The notes below the pieces were generated by a model. That model saw nothing but the letters and a program-made list of their open reading frames with translations. It made no database searches and was not told the origin of the DNA. A DNA stretch of 64,000 nt, from positions 333,411 through 397,410 of the forward strand of contig NZ_DF967966.1 of the NCBI RefSeq assembly GCF_001050195.2, written 5' to 3'. How positions within the stretch are numbered: position 1 is the first letter of the stretch; each line of letters begins with the position of its first letter. The translations under genes were made by a program, and so were the position numbers. This document shows, in pieces, positions 7,391 to 16,195 of the stretch. Origin of the DNA: Anaerolinea thermolimosa. GTDB lineage: Bacteria > Chloroflexota > Anaerolineae > Anaerolineales > Anaerolineaceae.

Positions 7391-9316
7391 ATGCAGGATG
7401 ATGAGATTCCGGAAGGGGCAATGCGGGTGTGTCTGGCTGCCGAGGGGCAGGTGGGCGCGCAGGGTGAGTTTGAGGTGCTGGCGATTACCGCCGGGGAAGG
7501 GAATGGCTGGGTGTTCCCGGAGGCGGTGTTGCGGCATTCGCTTGCCCTGTGGGAAGGGGTGGAGGTTTTCATCGACCATGCAGAGCAGGCGCGCAGTGTT
7601 CGAGACCTGGCGGGGGTGTGCGCCGCGCCGAGCTGGGACGCAGTGGCAGGCGGGGTGCGGGTGCACCTGCGCGCGGTAGGGCCTTCGGCAGAAGTGCTCC
7701 GCGAGGTGGGCCGACAGATGCTGGCGGCGGGGAAACCCCTCCCGCGCGTGGGTTTCTCGGCAGACGTGGCGTTCACGGCCAGAGGGCGTGAGGTACAGGA
7801 GATCGTGCGGGTGTATTCGCTCGATCTGGTGTTCAATCCGGCGCGCGGCGGGGCATTCGTCCGGGCGCTTCATTCAAAAGGAGGGAAGATGACTGAGGAG
7901 CGCGAAACATCCATTCGGAAAGTGGCGCTGGCCAAAGAGGAGACGAACGGTCAGCCACAGGCAGAGGGGCTGGCGGGTCAGCGCGCCCAATTGAATCGTT
8001 ACCTGCTGGATGTGGGACTGCAGGCGGCCAAATTACCCCCTGCCATGGAGGCTTATGTGCGGGGGCAATTTGATGGAAAAGATTTCGAGCCGGATCAGCT
8101 TGCACGGGCGATCGGTGAGGCGCGCAGGCTGCTTTCGGACCTGGCCGGTGCAGGTGTGGTGGTGGGGCCAGGGCGCATTTCAGAGATGTATGATACCCGG
8201 GATCAACTTCAGGCGGCAGTGGATGATCTGTTTGAAGCCCCGCGCGATGAGCACCTTAAAAGCCTGAAGGCGCACCGTTTGCAGGGTATTCGAGAATTGT
8301 ACCTGATGCTCACCGGTGACTATGATTTTCATGGCGGATATGACCGAACCCGGGCTCAATTTGCCATGACCACAGATTTCACCGGGCTGGTGAAGAATGC
8401 CCTGAACAAACTGGTGGTTAACACCTGGGAAATGCTTGGCCAGGCCGGGTATGACTGGTGGTCGAAGATCAGCGTGGTGGAGCACTTCAACAACCTCAAT
8501 CAGATCACCGGCATTCTGGTGGGAACGGTGGGTGACCTGCCCACAGTGGCGGAGGGAGCGGCCTATCCTGAGCTGGCTGTGGGTGATTCCCCGGAAACTG
8601 CCACATTCACCAAATACGGCGGGTATGTGCCCCTCACTCTGGAGTTGATCGACCGCGACGAAACAAGAAAACTGAAGGCGTATGCCCGGGAGCTTGCCAG
8701 CGCTGGCCTGCGGAAGATCTCACGGCTGGTGGCGGCAATCTTCACCCAGGCGGGTGGTCTGGGGCCAACGATGGCCGATGGCGGCACGCTCTTCAATGCC
8801 ACGGTTGCCACCACAGCGGGCGGGCATCAGAACCTGCGAACGGTGGCGCTTTCGGCAGCAGAATGGGATGCCGTGGGGCAGGCCGTGTATAACCAGCCCA
8901 TGCTCATTAAAAATGCCGCCGGGGTTTATGGAACCGGGCCCAAACTGGCGATTTCGCCGCGTTATTTGCTGGTGCCGCGCACACTTCAGCTGACTGCAAA
9001 GCAGATTCTTTACCCCAGCCTGGAGCGGGCGGCCAATATCTTCAGCGATAACCTGCAACGAGGCGAGCCGGGGGATGTGGTCACTGTGCCCGACTGGACG
9101 GATGCCAATGACTGGGCCGCGGTTTGTGATCCGCGTATTGCTCCGGCGATCTTCATCGGCGAGCGCTTTGGAATTATGCCGGAGGTGTTCATCGCGGGCG
9201 ATGAACTCAGCCCGGCGGTTTTCACCAATGATGAACACCGTCTGAAGGTAAGGCACTTCCTGGCGGTGTGGGTTAACGATTACCGTCCACTGCATAAATC
9301 CAACGTGGCCGGGTAG
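7391..9316 (+). CDS. fused prohead protease and major capsid protein
   Basis: A 641-residue polypeptide with two phage head functions. Residues ~1-170 look like a prohead protease (EGNGWVFPEAVLRHSLALW, VEVFIDHAEQARSVRDLAG, RVGFSADVAF, VRVYSLDLVFNPARGGAF). After a charged linker/scaffold-like region (~170-310), residues ~310-641 look like a Mu gpT / HK97-type capsid subunit (LPTVAEGAAYPELAVGD, GGYVPLTLELIDRDE, LLVPRTLQLTAKQIL, HRLKVRHFLAVWV). In many phages these are separate genes; here no stop or internal start with a strong ribosome site divides them. ATG 7391 is set by AGGAGG two bases short of ideal spacing. The His (HAEQ) and Ser (FSAD) could be catalytic, but this is inferred. Confidence 0.75.
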   Translation: MQDDEIPEGAMRVCLAAEGQVGAQGEFEVLAITAGEGNGWVFPEAVLRHSLALWEGVEVFIDHAEQARSVRDLAGVCAAPSWDAVAGGVRVHLRAVGPSAEVLREVGRQMLAAGKPLPRVGFSADVAFTARGREVQEIVRVYSLDLVFNPARGGAFVRALHSKGGKMTEERETSIRKVALAKEETNGQPQAEGLAGQRAQLNRYLLDVGLQAAKLPPAMEAYVRGQFDGKDFEPDQLARAIGEARRLLSDLAGAGVVVGPGRISEMYDTRDQLQAAVDDLFEAPRDEHLKSLKAHRLQGIRELYLMLTGDYDFHGGYDRTRAQFAMTTDFTGLVKNALNKLVVNTWEMLGQAGYDWWSKISVVEHFNNLNQITGILVGTVGDLPTVAEGAAYPELAVGDSPETATFTKYGGYVPLTLELIDRDETRKLKAYARELASAGLRKISRLVAAIFTQAGGLGPTMADGGTLFNATVATTAGGHQNLRTVALSAAEWDAVGQAVYNQPMLIKNAAGVYGTGPKLAISPRYLLVPRTLQLTAKQILYPSLERAANIFSDNLQRGEPGDVVTVPDWTDANDWAAVCDPRIAPAIFIGERFGIMPEVFIAGDELSPAVFTNDEHRLKVRHFLAVWVNDYRPLHKSNVAG

Positions 9317-9329
9317 AGAGGGTACGCTT

Positions 9330-9833
9330 ATGGGATACACCCACGATACGGAGTTTGCCCAGTTCATTGCCCCTCATCAGATCATCAAGACGGCGGGAAG
9401 CTGGACAGATACCCTCAATGCCGGTGTCATTCGCTCTGAGCGCGCCCAGGCCGCCTCCGGGTTTTCGTTATTCGTCCCTCTGCTGGTTCCTTCTAACGGA
9501 GCGCCGTTGCGTGGAGCGCGCCTGAAGAGCGTGGAATTGCATTACCGCATTTCAGGGGCGGCCGCCGGGGCGTTTGCGGTGGAACTGGAACGGATGACGA
9601 TTAACGCGGCCGGGGTGGTGAGCGGCGCGGTGGTGGCCGTCTCGCTGGACGCCGCACATGCCACTGATATTCAGCGGCGCAGTGTCGGTGATCACCGGAT
9701 GCTGGTCAGCCTGGATGTGCCCGTCTGGGTGGATGATGACGATGCATACTGGCTGGTGTGTACGCTGAACGCGGCTTCATCCACGGCGTTTGGTTTGTCG
9801 GGGGCGGTGGTGCGTTACGATTTTCGCGCCTGA
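9330..9833 (+). CDS. phage-cassette protein, possible head decoration or minor structural protein
   Basis: 167 residues, beta-rich, with no trans-membrane segment. Visible features are an N-terminal region IKTAGSWTDTLNAGVIR and repeated short strands (LKSVELHYRIS, FAVELERMTI, VPVWVDDDDAYWLVCTL). The order and size, directly after the capsid gene and 14 bases from it, suit a decoration protein or neck protein. No catalytic motif is seen and the family was not recognised. GGGTACGC precedes the ATG, a weak ribosome site. Confidence 0.4.
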   Translation: MGYTHDTEFAQFIAPHQIIKTAGSWTDTLNAGVIRSERAQAASGFSLFVPLLVPSNGAPLRGARLKSVELHYRISGAAAGAFAVELERMTINAAGVVSGAVVAVSLDAAHATDIQRRSVGDHRMLVSLDVPVWVDDDDAYWLVCTLNAASSTAFGLSGAVVRYDFRA

Positions 9834-9872
9834 TTCTGGTGATTGGTTCGCTGGATCGTTCCGGGAGGGTAT

Positions 9873-10076
9873 ATGCCTGAAAAATTGAAGATGTTGCTGA
9901 TCAGCCGCAAATTCTGGGCGGCACTGGTGGGGCTGGTGATGGTGCTGGTGCGCACCTGGCGGCCTGATTTTCCTCTCAGTGAAGAACAGGTGACCGGCAT
10001 CATTGCCTTGCTGGCCGCCTATATCCTGGGAACGGCGCTTGAGGATGCCCGGCCTGCTCTTCCACCGGCGAAATAG
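9873..10076 (+). CDS. small membrane protein, holin-like
   Basis: 67 residues with two hydrophobic helices: KFWAALVGLVMVLVRTW (about residues 12-28) and VTGIIALLAAYILGTALEDA (about 40-60), separated by a short turn with FPLSEEQ. This is the layout of small phage holins, which make pores that release lysin. No lysin gene was found in the window, so a lysis role is doubtful and the protein may simply be a relic. ATG 9873 is preferred (GGGAGGGTAT upstream) to the GTG/TTG starts 30 bases earlier. Confidence 0.5.
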   Translation: MPEKLKMLLISRKFWAALVGLVMVLVRTWRPDFPLSEEQVTGIIALLAAYILGTALEDARPALPPAK

Positions 10077-10091
10077 ATTGCAGGTTCAGGC

Positions 10092-10132
10092 CCGGTGAGA
10101 GGGGGACTGGTTTGTGGTCTCCTTCTCACCGG
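10092..10132. other. stem-loop between holin-like and connector-like genes
   Basis: CCGGTGAGA (10092-10100) pairs exactly with TCTCACCGG (10124-10132) across a 23-base loop, in the only sizeable gap inside the phage cassette (10077-10153). No T-run follows, so it is not a clear intrinsic terminator. RNA processing or attenuation is possible. Confidence 0.4.
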
Positions 10133-10153
10133 TAATGGAAGGGAAGGTGTGCC

Positions 10154-10600
10154 TTGGATGTGAACACGGTGGTAGAGCGGGTGGCGGGATTGTTGCTCGA
10201 CCCGGAACGGGTGAAATATGGTGAGGCTGAGATGCTGGCGGGGCTTCGGCTGGCACTGGGGGAATTATCGCTGAGGGCTGGCGAAGCTTACTTGCTCACC
10301 GGTCTGGATGGCGCCATGGAGACTACTTTGCCGGAGACCCTTGAGACGTTGCTGGTGATTGGTGCCGCCGGTTACACAGCTCTGGCGCGTGCCGGTGCGC
10401 GGGCTGACTGGGAACTGCAAGATGAAGGGGAGTTCCAGCGTTTACAAACCTGGGCCGAAGGGCGGCTGGAAGATTTTCGCAAGGTGATGCGAAGCCTTTA
10501 TCCGGCGCATGTGCCCCGGGTACACGGTCAATATCGCAGTCAGGCGCCCTGGGCGGCGTGGCATGGCACCCTGGGAGAAGAAGAGGAGGGAAGCGCATGA
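10154..10600 (+). CDS. phage head-tail connector-like protein
   Basis: 148 residues, mostly helical, acidic at the end. Segments VVERVAGLLLDPERVKYGEAEMLAGLRLALGELSL and LPETLETLLVIGAAGYTALARAGAR suit the short helical-bundle connectors (gp6/gp15 type) that follow capsid genes. This is an inference from size, helicity and position; no diagnostic motif is present. The TTG start has GGAAGGTG upstream and GTG two codons later is an alternative. The stop overlaps the next start (ATGATG), which suggests translational coupling. Confidence 0.4.
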   Translation: MDVNTVVERVAGLLLDPERVKYGEAEMLAGLRLALGELSLRAGEAYLLTGLDGAMETTLPETLETLLVIGAAGYTALARAGARADWELQDEGEFQRLQTWAEGRLEDFRKVMRSLYPAHVPRVHGQYRSQAPWAAWHGTLGEEEEGSA

Positions 10601-11892
10601 TGGAGATTTCTCTGATTCGGGGAGCGGATACGCTGGTGCTGAACGGTTCAGGAGCCTGGGCGCGCTTTGTAGATGCTCCTATGCGGACTCTGGAAGTTTC
10701 TCTGGCCGGAGATGCCGCCGGTGCGGCCGGGTGGGTGGGGGCGGTCTCGCGAATGCTGGATGAGGCAGCGCGTGCCTTCGCCTGGCCGGGTGAAGAGCGC
10801 GGCTATGTACAGGTGGCTCTGGAAGATGGTCAGCGCTGGCGCAGCCCCTACCGTGGCGGGCGGGTTGAGATGACCCGCAATGCGGCGGGGAGGGGATTAA
10901 AAACCCCGGCGATGCACCTCTGCCTGGAGCGGGAGGACTGGTGGGAAACCGCCGAACCGGTTTATGCCGCGCTCAGGAATCGCCATGGCGAGTCAATCGG
11001 GGCGGGTGGGCTGACCGTGTATAACCACAAGGATGCCAGCCACGATAATTACGTGGATGTGGCGTATATGGAGGGTGACCTCCCGGCTCCGGCGGTGCTG
11101 AAGATCTCCGGGGCAGGGATGGGAGGGGTGGAGGCATTCTGCGGGATGGGAAGTTTTCTGATGCTGGATGACTTTCAGGTGAGGTATGAGGGTGAAGGTG
11201 GTAGTTCGGGTGCTGGAGTAACGGCAACCCTTCTCGCCGATACCGCCTGCGCGGGGGGGAGCTTTGCGGCATTGAGCTGGGCGGGGACGGTTGAAGTGAT
11301 GGTGCGGCGGTGGTCGGTATCCCGGGCAGAGGCCGGGGCGCTGGCAGGGCGGGTGTTTCTGCCATTGCTACGTCTGCAGGAAGCGGTGATGGCAGGAGAG
11401 TCTCTCTGGCTCAGCTGGCAGGTGGGCTTCAACAACCTGGGGGACATTGAGGTCATCTGGCAGGGTGAAGCAGTTCTGGTACCCGCGGGCCGGCAAATGG
11501 TGGTGTTCCCGGCCATGCAATTACCTCCCTGGCCAGCCCCTGCTGGAAGTGCCGAAAGCCTGGAACTTTGCCTGCTGGCGCAGGCCCAGACGGGCGGAGG
11601 GCACACCCTGAGGATCGATCAGGTGCTTTTGCTGCCCACCGATTCCTTTCTGCGTTTGGTTCCCGTGCTTTCGGGGTATCCGCAGTTCGATATCGAATAT
11701 ACCTCTGGCGGTGGTTTCTTTAAAAACGGAGGTCGAGCCTGCCCCTCCCATGAGGCCGAGGGGCCGGGGTTGTGGCTGGTACCGGGGCGGGTTCAACGGC
11801 TGGTGTTTGCCTTCAGGCAGGGGAACGAGTGGAATATTAACCACGCGCCGCTGGTGAATTTGCTGGTTCGGCCCAGAAGGCGGGTGATCTGA
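10597..11892 (+). CDS. phage tail-tip-like protein (distal-tail/Dit type)
   Basis: 431 residues. The N-terminus ISLIRGADTLVLNGSG, a beta-rich body and a hydrophobic-beta C-terminus (VQRLVFAFRQGNE, VNLLVRPRRR) resemble siphophage distal-tail proteins that cap the tail tube. The middle holds a carbohydrate-binding-like beta domain (YNHKDASHDNYVDVAYMEGD). It begins with GGAGGGAAGCGC upstream of ATG 10597 and ends on the start codon of the next gene. No tape-measure or tail-tube gene precedes it, which is odd for a Dit gene. A spike or adhesin of a different particle type is an alternative. Confidence 0.4.
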   Translation: MMEISLIRGADTLVLNGSGAWARFVDAPMRTLEVSLAGDAAGAAGWVGAVSRMLDEAARAFAWPGEERGYVQVALEDGQRWRSPYRGGRVEMTRNAAGRGLKTPAMHLCLEREDWWETAEPVYAALRNRHGESIGAGGLTVYNHKDASHDNYVDVAYMEGDLPAPAVLKISGAGMGGVEAFCGMGSFLMLDDFQVRYEGEGGSSGAGVTATLLADTACAGGSFAALSWAGTVEVMVRRWSVSRAEAGALAGRVFLPLLRLQEAVMAGESLWLSWQVGFNNLGDIEVIWQGEAVLVPAGRQMVVFPAMQLPPWPAPAGSAESLELCLLAQAQTGGGHTLRIDQVLLLPTDSFLRLVPVLSGYPQFDIEYTSGGGFFKNGGRACPSHEAEGPGLWLVPGRVQRLVFAFRQGNEWNINHAPLVNLLVRPRRRVI

Positions 11893-12040
11893 TGGGCTGG
11901 GGTGTCTATTTTGAAAGCCGCGATTTTTCTCGCCCGTTGCCGGCGGCTGGCCTCACGTTTCGGGTGCAGCGCCTGACATGGAGTGAAGAGGGCGGTCCGC
12001 AGCTGGGAGAGGTGCAGGCGGTTGGTGATCTATCGGCGCT

Positions 12041-12821
12041 GGAGTCGCTGGTGGGACGGCTGCGCTGCCCGGTGACCGTGCTCGACGATTACGGCTCACC
12101 TGCCTGGTGGGGCTATGTGCACGCGGTGCAGATCTTCCTGGATGGGGTGGTGTTTCGGGCCACGCTGGAAGGGATGGCAAACCGGGTGGCGGTGCGCTGG
12201 GCCGATGAAAACCCACAAATGGAGGAGACCGGGCAGGCTTATCAGCACCAGACGGCCTGGCTGGATGATTTACCCTCTCAGCGGGCTTTCGGAGTGAAGG
12301 AGATGATTTTCTCTCTGGGTGAGGCCAGCCAGGCCGAGGCTGAGGCCGCCTGCTACACGCACCTGATGACCCGGCGGCTTCCGCAGGTGCAGGCCCTGCC
12401 CGGAGAACGCGTGGGGCGGCCCTGCGCGGTGCTCGATTTACGGGGCTGGTTTGATACGCTGCGCTGGAGATTCTGGAGCGAGCCGCGCGGGTACACCGGT
12501 AATATTCAATCTGGCGGGCGAGAAGCCAGTTTTGGCCACAGCCTGGCTGTACAGCGGGTGGCCCAGTCTTTTTCGTCGGGCCTGGCAGGAGGGTGGGAGC
12601 TTTCTGAAGTGTGGGTAAAGCTCTGGAAGGTGGGCGCTCCGTCAGATCAGGTGGTGGTTTCTCTGTGCGCTGACCAGAACGGCCTGCCCGGAACAGTCCT
12701 TGCCAGCGTGAGCCTTTCTACCGGGGAGATCGCCTCTGAGCCAGGGTGGGTGAAGGTTTTCTTCCCCGAAGCGCTGATGCTCACCGGCGGAACGATGTAC
12801 TGGGTGGTACTGGCCCGCAGT
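12041..12821 (+). repeat. tandem duplication, copy 1 (781 bp)
   Basis: Begins GGAGTCGCTG and ends CCCGCAGT. It appears identical to copy 2 at every position compared, including the translated segments. Both break points share the five bases TGGAG (12040-12044 and 13602-13606), consistent with slippage or microhomology-mediated duplication. Confidence 0.9.
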
Positions 12822-13602
12822 GGAGTCGCTGGTGGGACGGCTGCGCTGCCCGGTGACCGTGCTCGACGATTACGGCTCACCTGCCTGGTGGGGCTATGTG
12901 CACGCGGTGCAGATCTTCCTGGATGGGGTGGTGTTTCGGGCCACGCTGGAAGGGATGGCAAACCGGGTGGCGGTGCGCTGGGCCGATGAAAACCCACAAA
13001 TGGAGGAGACCGGGCAGGCTTATCAGCACCAGACGGCCTGGCTGGATGATTTACCCTCTCAGCGGGCTTTCGGAGTGAAGGAGATGATTTTCTCTCTGGG
13101 TGAGGCCAGCCAGGCCGAGGCTGAGGCCGCCTGCTACACGCACCTGATGACCCGGCGGCTTCCGCAGGTGCAGGCCCTGCCCGGAGAACGCGTGGGGCGG
13201 CCCTGCGCGGTGCTCGATTTACGGGGCTGGTTTGATACGCTGCGCTGGAGATTCTGGAGCGAGCCGCGCGGGTACACCGGTAATATTCAATCTGGCGGGC
13301 GAGAAGCCAGTTTTGGCCACAGCCTGGCTGTACAGCGGGTGGCCCAGTCTTTTTCGTCGGGCCTGGCAGGAGGGTGGGAGCTTTCTGAAGTGTGGGTAAA
13401 GCTCTGGAAGGTGGGCGCTCCGTCAGATCAGGTGGTGGTTTCTCTGTGCGCTGACCAGAACGGCCTGCCCGGAACAGTCCTTGCCAGCGTGAGCCTTTCT
13501 ACCGGGGAGATCGCCTCTGAGCCAGGGTGGGTGAAGGTTTTCTTCCCCGAAGCGCTGATGCTCACCGGCGGAACGATGTACTGGGTGGTACTGGCCCGCA
13601 GT
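12822..13602 (+). repeat. tandem duplication, copy 2 (781 bp)
   Basis: Exact second copy placed head-to-tail with no bases between copies. The downstream original sequence resumes with GGAGGAATATC at 13603. Copy identity implies a very recent event or an assembly error. Confidence 0.9.
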
Positions 13603-14211
13603 GGAGGAATATCAGCCACGCAATATTTTGGGGTTCGGCGCGAGGAAGATGCCCGCATTCCTTCCGGGGCATTCAAAGTGTTTAATGGCACAACCTGGGT
13701 GAATGAGGTTGCTCCGGGGCACCTGGTGATGGGGGTTCTGGGGCGCCAGGAGAGCACCGAACAGTTGGCGGCTGTTGCCGGAGCGGCGGGGGGTGGTCAG
13801 TTCCTGCGGGGGGTGCGTATTCGGCAGGCCAGCGGGGTGAAGGCTCACCTTTTTCGGGCCGGAAAATGGAACGCTCTGGAGGAAGTGTGCCGCCTGTTGC
13901 AAATGGGCACTGCCGGCGGCGAGAGATTGCTGGCACGGGTGAACCCTGAAAGGGTGCTGGTGGTGGAGAAACGCCCCGGCCCGGAACAGCCCACGTTGCG
14001 CATCTTACCCGGTGGTGAGGTGGTTCATCTCAACGGGCGCAGACTGCTTCCGGGAGAGAATCCGGCAGGCAGATGGGCGGTGCTGGATCATCTGGTGAGG
14101 ATGGAGGGAAAAGTTGGAGCTCCAGAAGTAGTGTACCTGACCCGTGCCGAATGGAGAGATAACGGGGTGCGCGTGAGCTGGGAATGAGGCAATAAACCTT
14201 CGGGCGGGGGC

Positions 14212-14487
14212 TCAGTCAGAGTGGGAGCCGTGGAGCAACTCACGGGCGGTGGCATCGGCTTCTTTCAGAAGGTTCTCGACTTCCTTTTTGATTTCAGGGG
14301 TGGCACTGGGGGTGTAGGGAATGAATTTAACCAGGTCTTTGGCCTGTTGCGTAAGCTGCCGGATACGGGCAATGTAGTATACGTCGAGCCGCCCCAGCTC
14401 CTCTGGAATGGGAAGTTCCCGCGCCTGCTGGATGAGCTGGCGGGCTTGCTGGATACGTTCAGCCATGGTCAGGGTTTTGGGCGTCAT
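14212..14487 (-). CDS. small helical protein of unknown function
   Basis: 91 residues, almost entirely helical and charged, with the repeating pattern ARQLIQQARELPIPEELG, RIRQLTQQAKDLVKF and KKEVENLLKEADATARELL. ATG 14487 is preferred because CCAGAGG lies eight bases upstream; the frame is open 14 codons further. It is the only gene on the minus strand near the phage cassette and runs convergent with the broken tail gene, closing the cassette. It could be a chromosomal gene or a phage accessory gene. Family not recognised. Confidence 0.55.
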   Translation of the reverse strand: MTPKTLTMAERIQQARQLIQQARELPIPEELGRLDVYYIARIRQLTQQAKDLVKFIPYTPSATPEIKKEVENLLKEADATARELLHGSHSD

Positions 14488-14731
14488 AGGAACCTCTGGC
14501 GGAATAAACGTAGATAAGGGTCTGGCCAATTACTCGTTGATAACCGTGGAGTGACCCCATTATAACCAGATTCTCAGCGGATGGTGAATCACTGGCGGCA
14601 AATTTTGTTCGAGAGAAAATCTCCCTTCCGATTGGCATGATCTATGCACACTGTGATACACTTTAATTGTGTTCTGAGCGAACCTCTCTGGGAATTTTTA
14701 CCGGGGGAACTTCCGGTGGATGGTATGAAGG

Positions 14732-16174
14732 ATGAATGACCAGCCGGTAAACGATGCAACTTCTGCCCCACAGCCGAGCCCGCCGCCCGGCTGGCTGGGG
14801 GAGGGGCAGTTTGTCGAGTTACTCGCCGCTACCCGGGCGCGGGGTGGTATGCTGGTAGCCCGGGATGGTGTGGTCTTTTCAGGCGGCGGGTTGACCGAAG
14901 CTGTGGCACATGAGCTGGAAAAAACGGCACAGCGCTCGCTGGAGCGGTTGACGGGAGAGGGTGAGCACACCGATCTGGTGCGCTTTGTGCGCCTGCCAGG
15001 GCAGGGTAAATGGAGAGATCACCTGTTCTATGTGACCTCAGTGGCCCCTGAAGTGGTGCTTGCCATGGCTTATGCTGTCGGAACACCTCTCCGCCAGGTG
15101 CGGGAGCAGTCGGCTTTTGTGGCGGGCAGGCTGGCAGCATGTATGGATGCGCCTTTGCCACCCTCCGGTACGGAGATTCTTCCCACACCACCTTCCTCCG
15201 AACCTGCTGTTGAACCCGATGCGGTGTTGCCCGTCGGGGATGAGGAGGAGGTGGCCGAGATTGACCTTTCGGCATTGCTCGGGGATGTTCCCCCGCCTGA
15301 CCCGTACCCCCCGGGAGAAATGCTGTCCCCCTCACCGGAGATTTCTATGTCTCTGCCGCGTCTGGAGGAAGAAAAAGCCCCGGAAGAAACCCCGGAATCG
15401 CAGGGAGAAGAGAGCCCGGCCTGGGCCGAAGTGCTTGAAGCCCTCTCGTGGATCGAAGAAGCGCGTAACGCTGGCAACGCCCGGCCCCAGCCTCCGGCTC
15501 CTCCCGAAGAGACGCCGCTTTCTGAACCTTCACCGGAGGCTGAAGCAACCCGCCCTGCATCTGTGGAATCCGACACGATGGAGGAAACGCTCCCCACCCC
15601 TGTAACGCCGGTCAGTGCGCCGCTTCAACTGGAAGAGCCCCCGCCGGATGACCTGGAAGATACCCGACCGCATGTGTTGACGCACCTGGTCAGTCTACAG
15701 CAGGTGGAACCGGTTTCGGCGGCGTTCAGCCAGCTGAGCTATACCTGTGTGCTCATTCCCCGCCTTCCACAGCACACCCTTACCGGGCAGCTGGGTGAGC
15801 AATTGAGCCAGTGGATTCAGCAATTGTGCCTGGCGTTTGGCTGGCGGCTGGAGGGGATCGCCGTTCGACCGCAGTATCTTCAATGTACGGTGCAGGTTTC
15901 ACCTTCCATTGCCCCGGCGCACCTGGTGCGTGTGCTGCGCCACCGGCTTTCGGAGCTGATCTTCCAGCATTTTCCGATGTTCGGGCGGCAGAACCCCTCT
16001 GGAGACTTCTGGGCTACGGGGTATCTGATTGTAGGTGGGCCGCAACCTCCGTCGCCACGCCTGCTGCGCGATTACATCGCCGAGACGCGCCGCCGACAGG
16101 GGGTGACACCCTCAGGAGAACCGCTGGCTTTGCAGCAACCCTCATCGGCTGATTCTGCGTCCCCCCTTCATTAA
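14732..16174 (+). CDS. roadblock-like protein with a degenerate IS200/IS605 TnpA-like C-terminal domain
   Basis: 480 residues in three parts. Residues ~15-140 resemble a roadblock/LC7 fold (GGMLVARDGVVFSGGGLTE, LFYVTSVAPEVVLAMAYAV). Residues ~140-320 form a long Pro/Glu-rich, probably disordered linker. Residues ~330-460 follow the TnpA (Y1 transposase) layout: SYTCVLIPR, a helix WIQQLCLAFGWRLEGIAV, the strand RPQYLQCTVQVS where TnpA has the HUH metal site, HLVRVLRHRLSELIFQHFP, FWATGYLIVGG, and LLRDYIAETRR, the helix that carries the catalytic Tyr. The HUH histidines are replaced (YLQC) but the Tyr is kept. This suggests a domesticated, non-transposing DNA- or RNA-binding domain. It stands 22 bases ahead of polA, probably in one operon. 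Confidence 0.6.
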   Translation: MNDQPVNDATSAPQPSPPPGWLGEGQFVELLAATRARGGMLVARDGVVFSGGGLTEAVAHELEKTAQRSLERLTGEGEHTDLVRFVRLPGQGKWRDHLFYVTSVAPEVVLAMAYAVGTPLRQVREQSAFVAGRLAACMDAPLPPSGTEILPTPPSSEPAVEPDAVLPVGDEEEVAEIDLSALLGDVPPPDPYPPGEMLSPSPEISMSLPRLEEEKAPEETPESQGEESPAWAEVLEALSWIEEARNAGNARPQPPAPPEETPLSEPSPEAEATRPASVESDTMEETLPTPVTPVSAPLQLEEPPPDDLEDTRPHVLTHLVSLQQVEPVSAAFSQLSYTCVLIPRLPQHTLTGQLGEQLSQWIQQLCLAFGWRLEGIAVRPQYLQCTVQVSPSIAPAHLVRVLRHRLSELIFQHFPMFGRQNPSGDFWATGYLIVGGPQPPSPRLLRDYIAETRRRQGVTPSGEPLALQQPSSADSASPLH

Positions 16175-16195
16175 CAAGATTGAGGATTGTACAGT

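Larger units (their letters stand above)
11892..14187 (+). pseudogene. phage tail-associated (Tal-like) gene disrupted by an internal 781-bp tandem duplication
   Basis: Read as sequenced, the gene gives a 365-residue product ending at 12989 and a second open frame 12820-14187. The cause is visible: bases 12041-12821 are repeated exactly at 12822-13602. Because 781 is not a multiple of three, the second copy is in another frame. Removing one copy restores a single 504-residue frame from ATG 11892 to the stop at 14187. The restored protein starts MGWGVYFESRDFSRPLPAAG, has a choice-of-anchor-R-like beta domain (SLAVQRVAQSFSSGLAGGWELS) and a C-terminal domain with LLARVNPERVLVVEKRPG. Position after the Dit-like gene suggests a tail-tip hub or receptor-binding protein. 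An assembly artefact cannot be excluded. Confidence 0.8.

Noticed and set aside
9843-9872. Longer start for the holin-like gene
   Set aside because: The extra residues MVRWIVPGGY overlap the ribosome site for ATG 9873.
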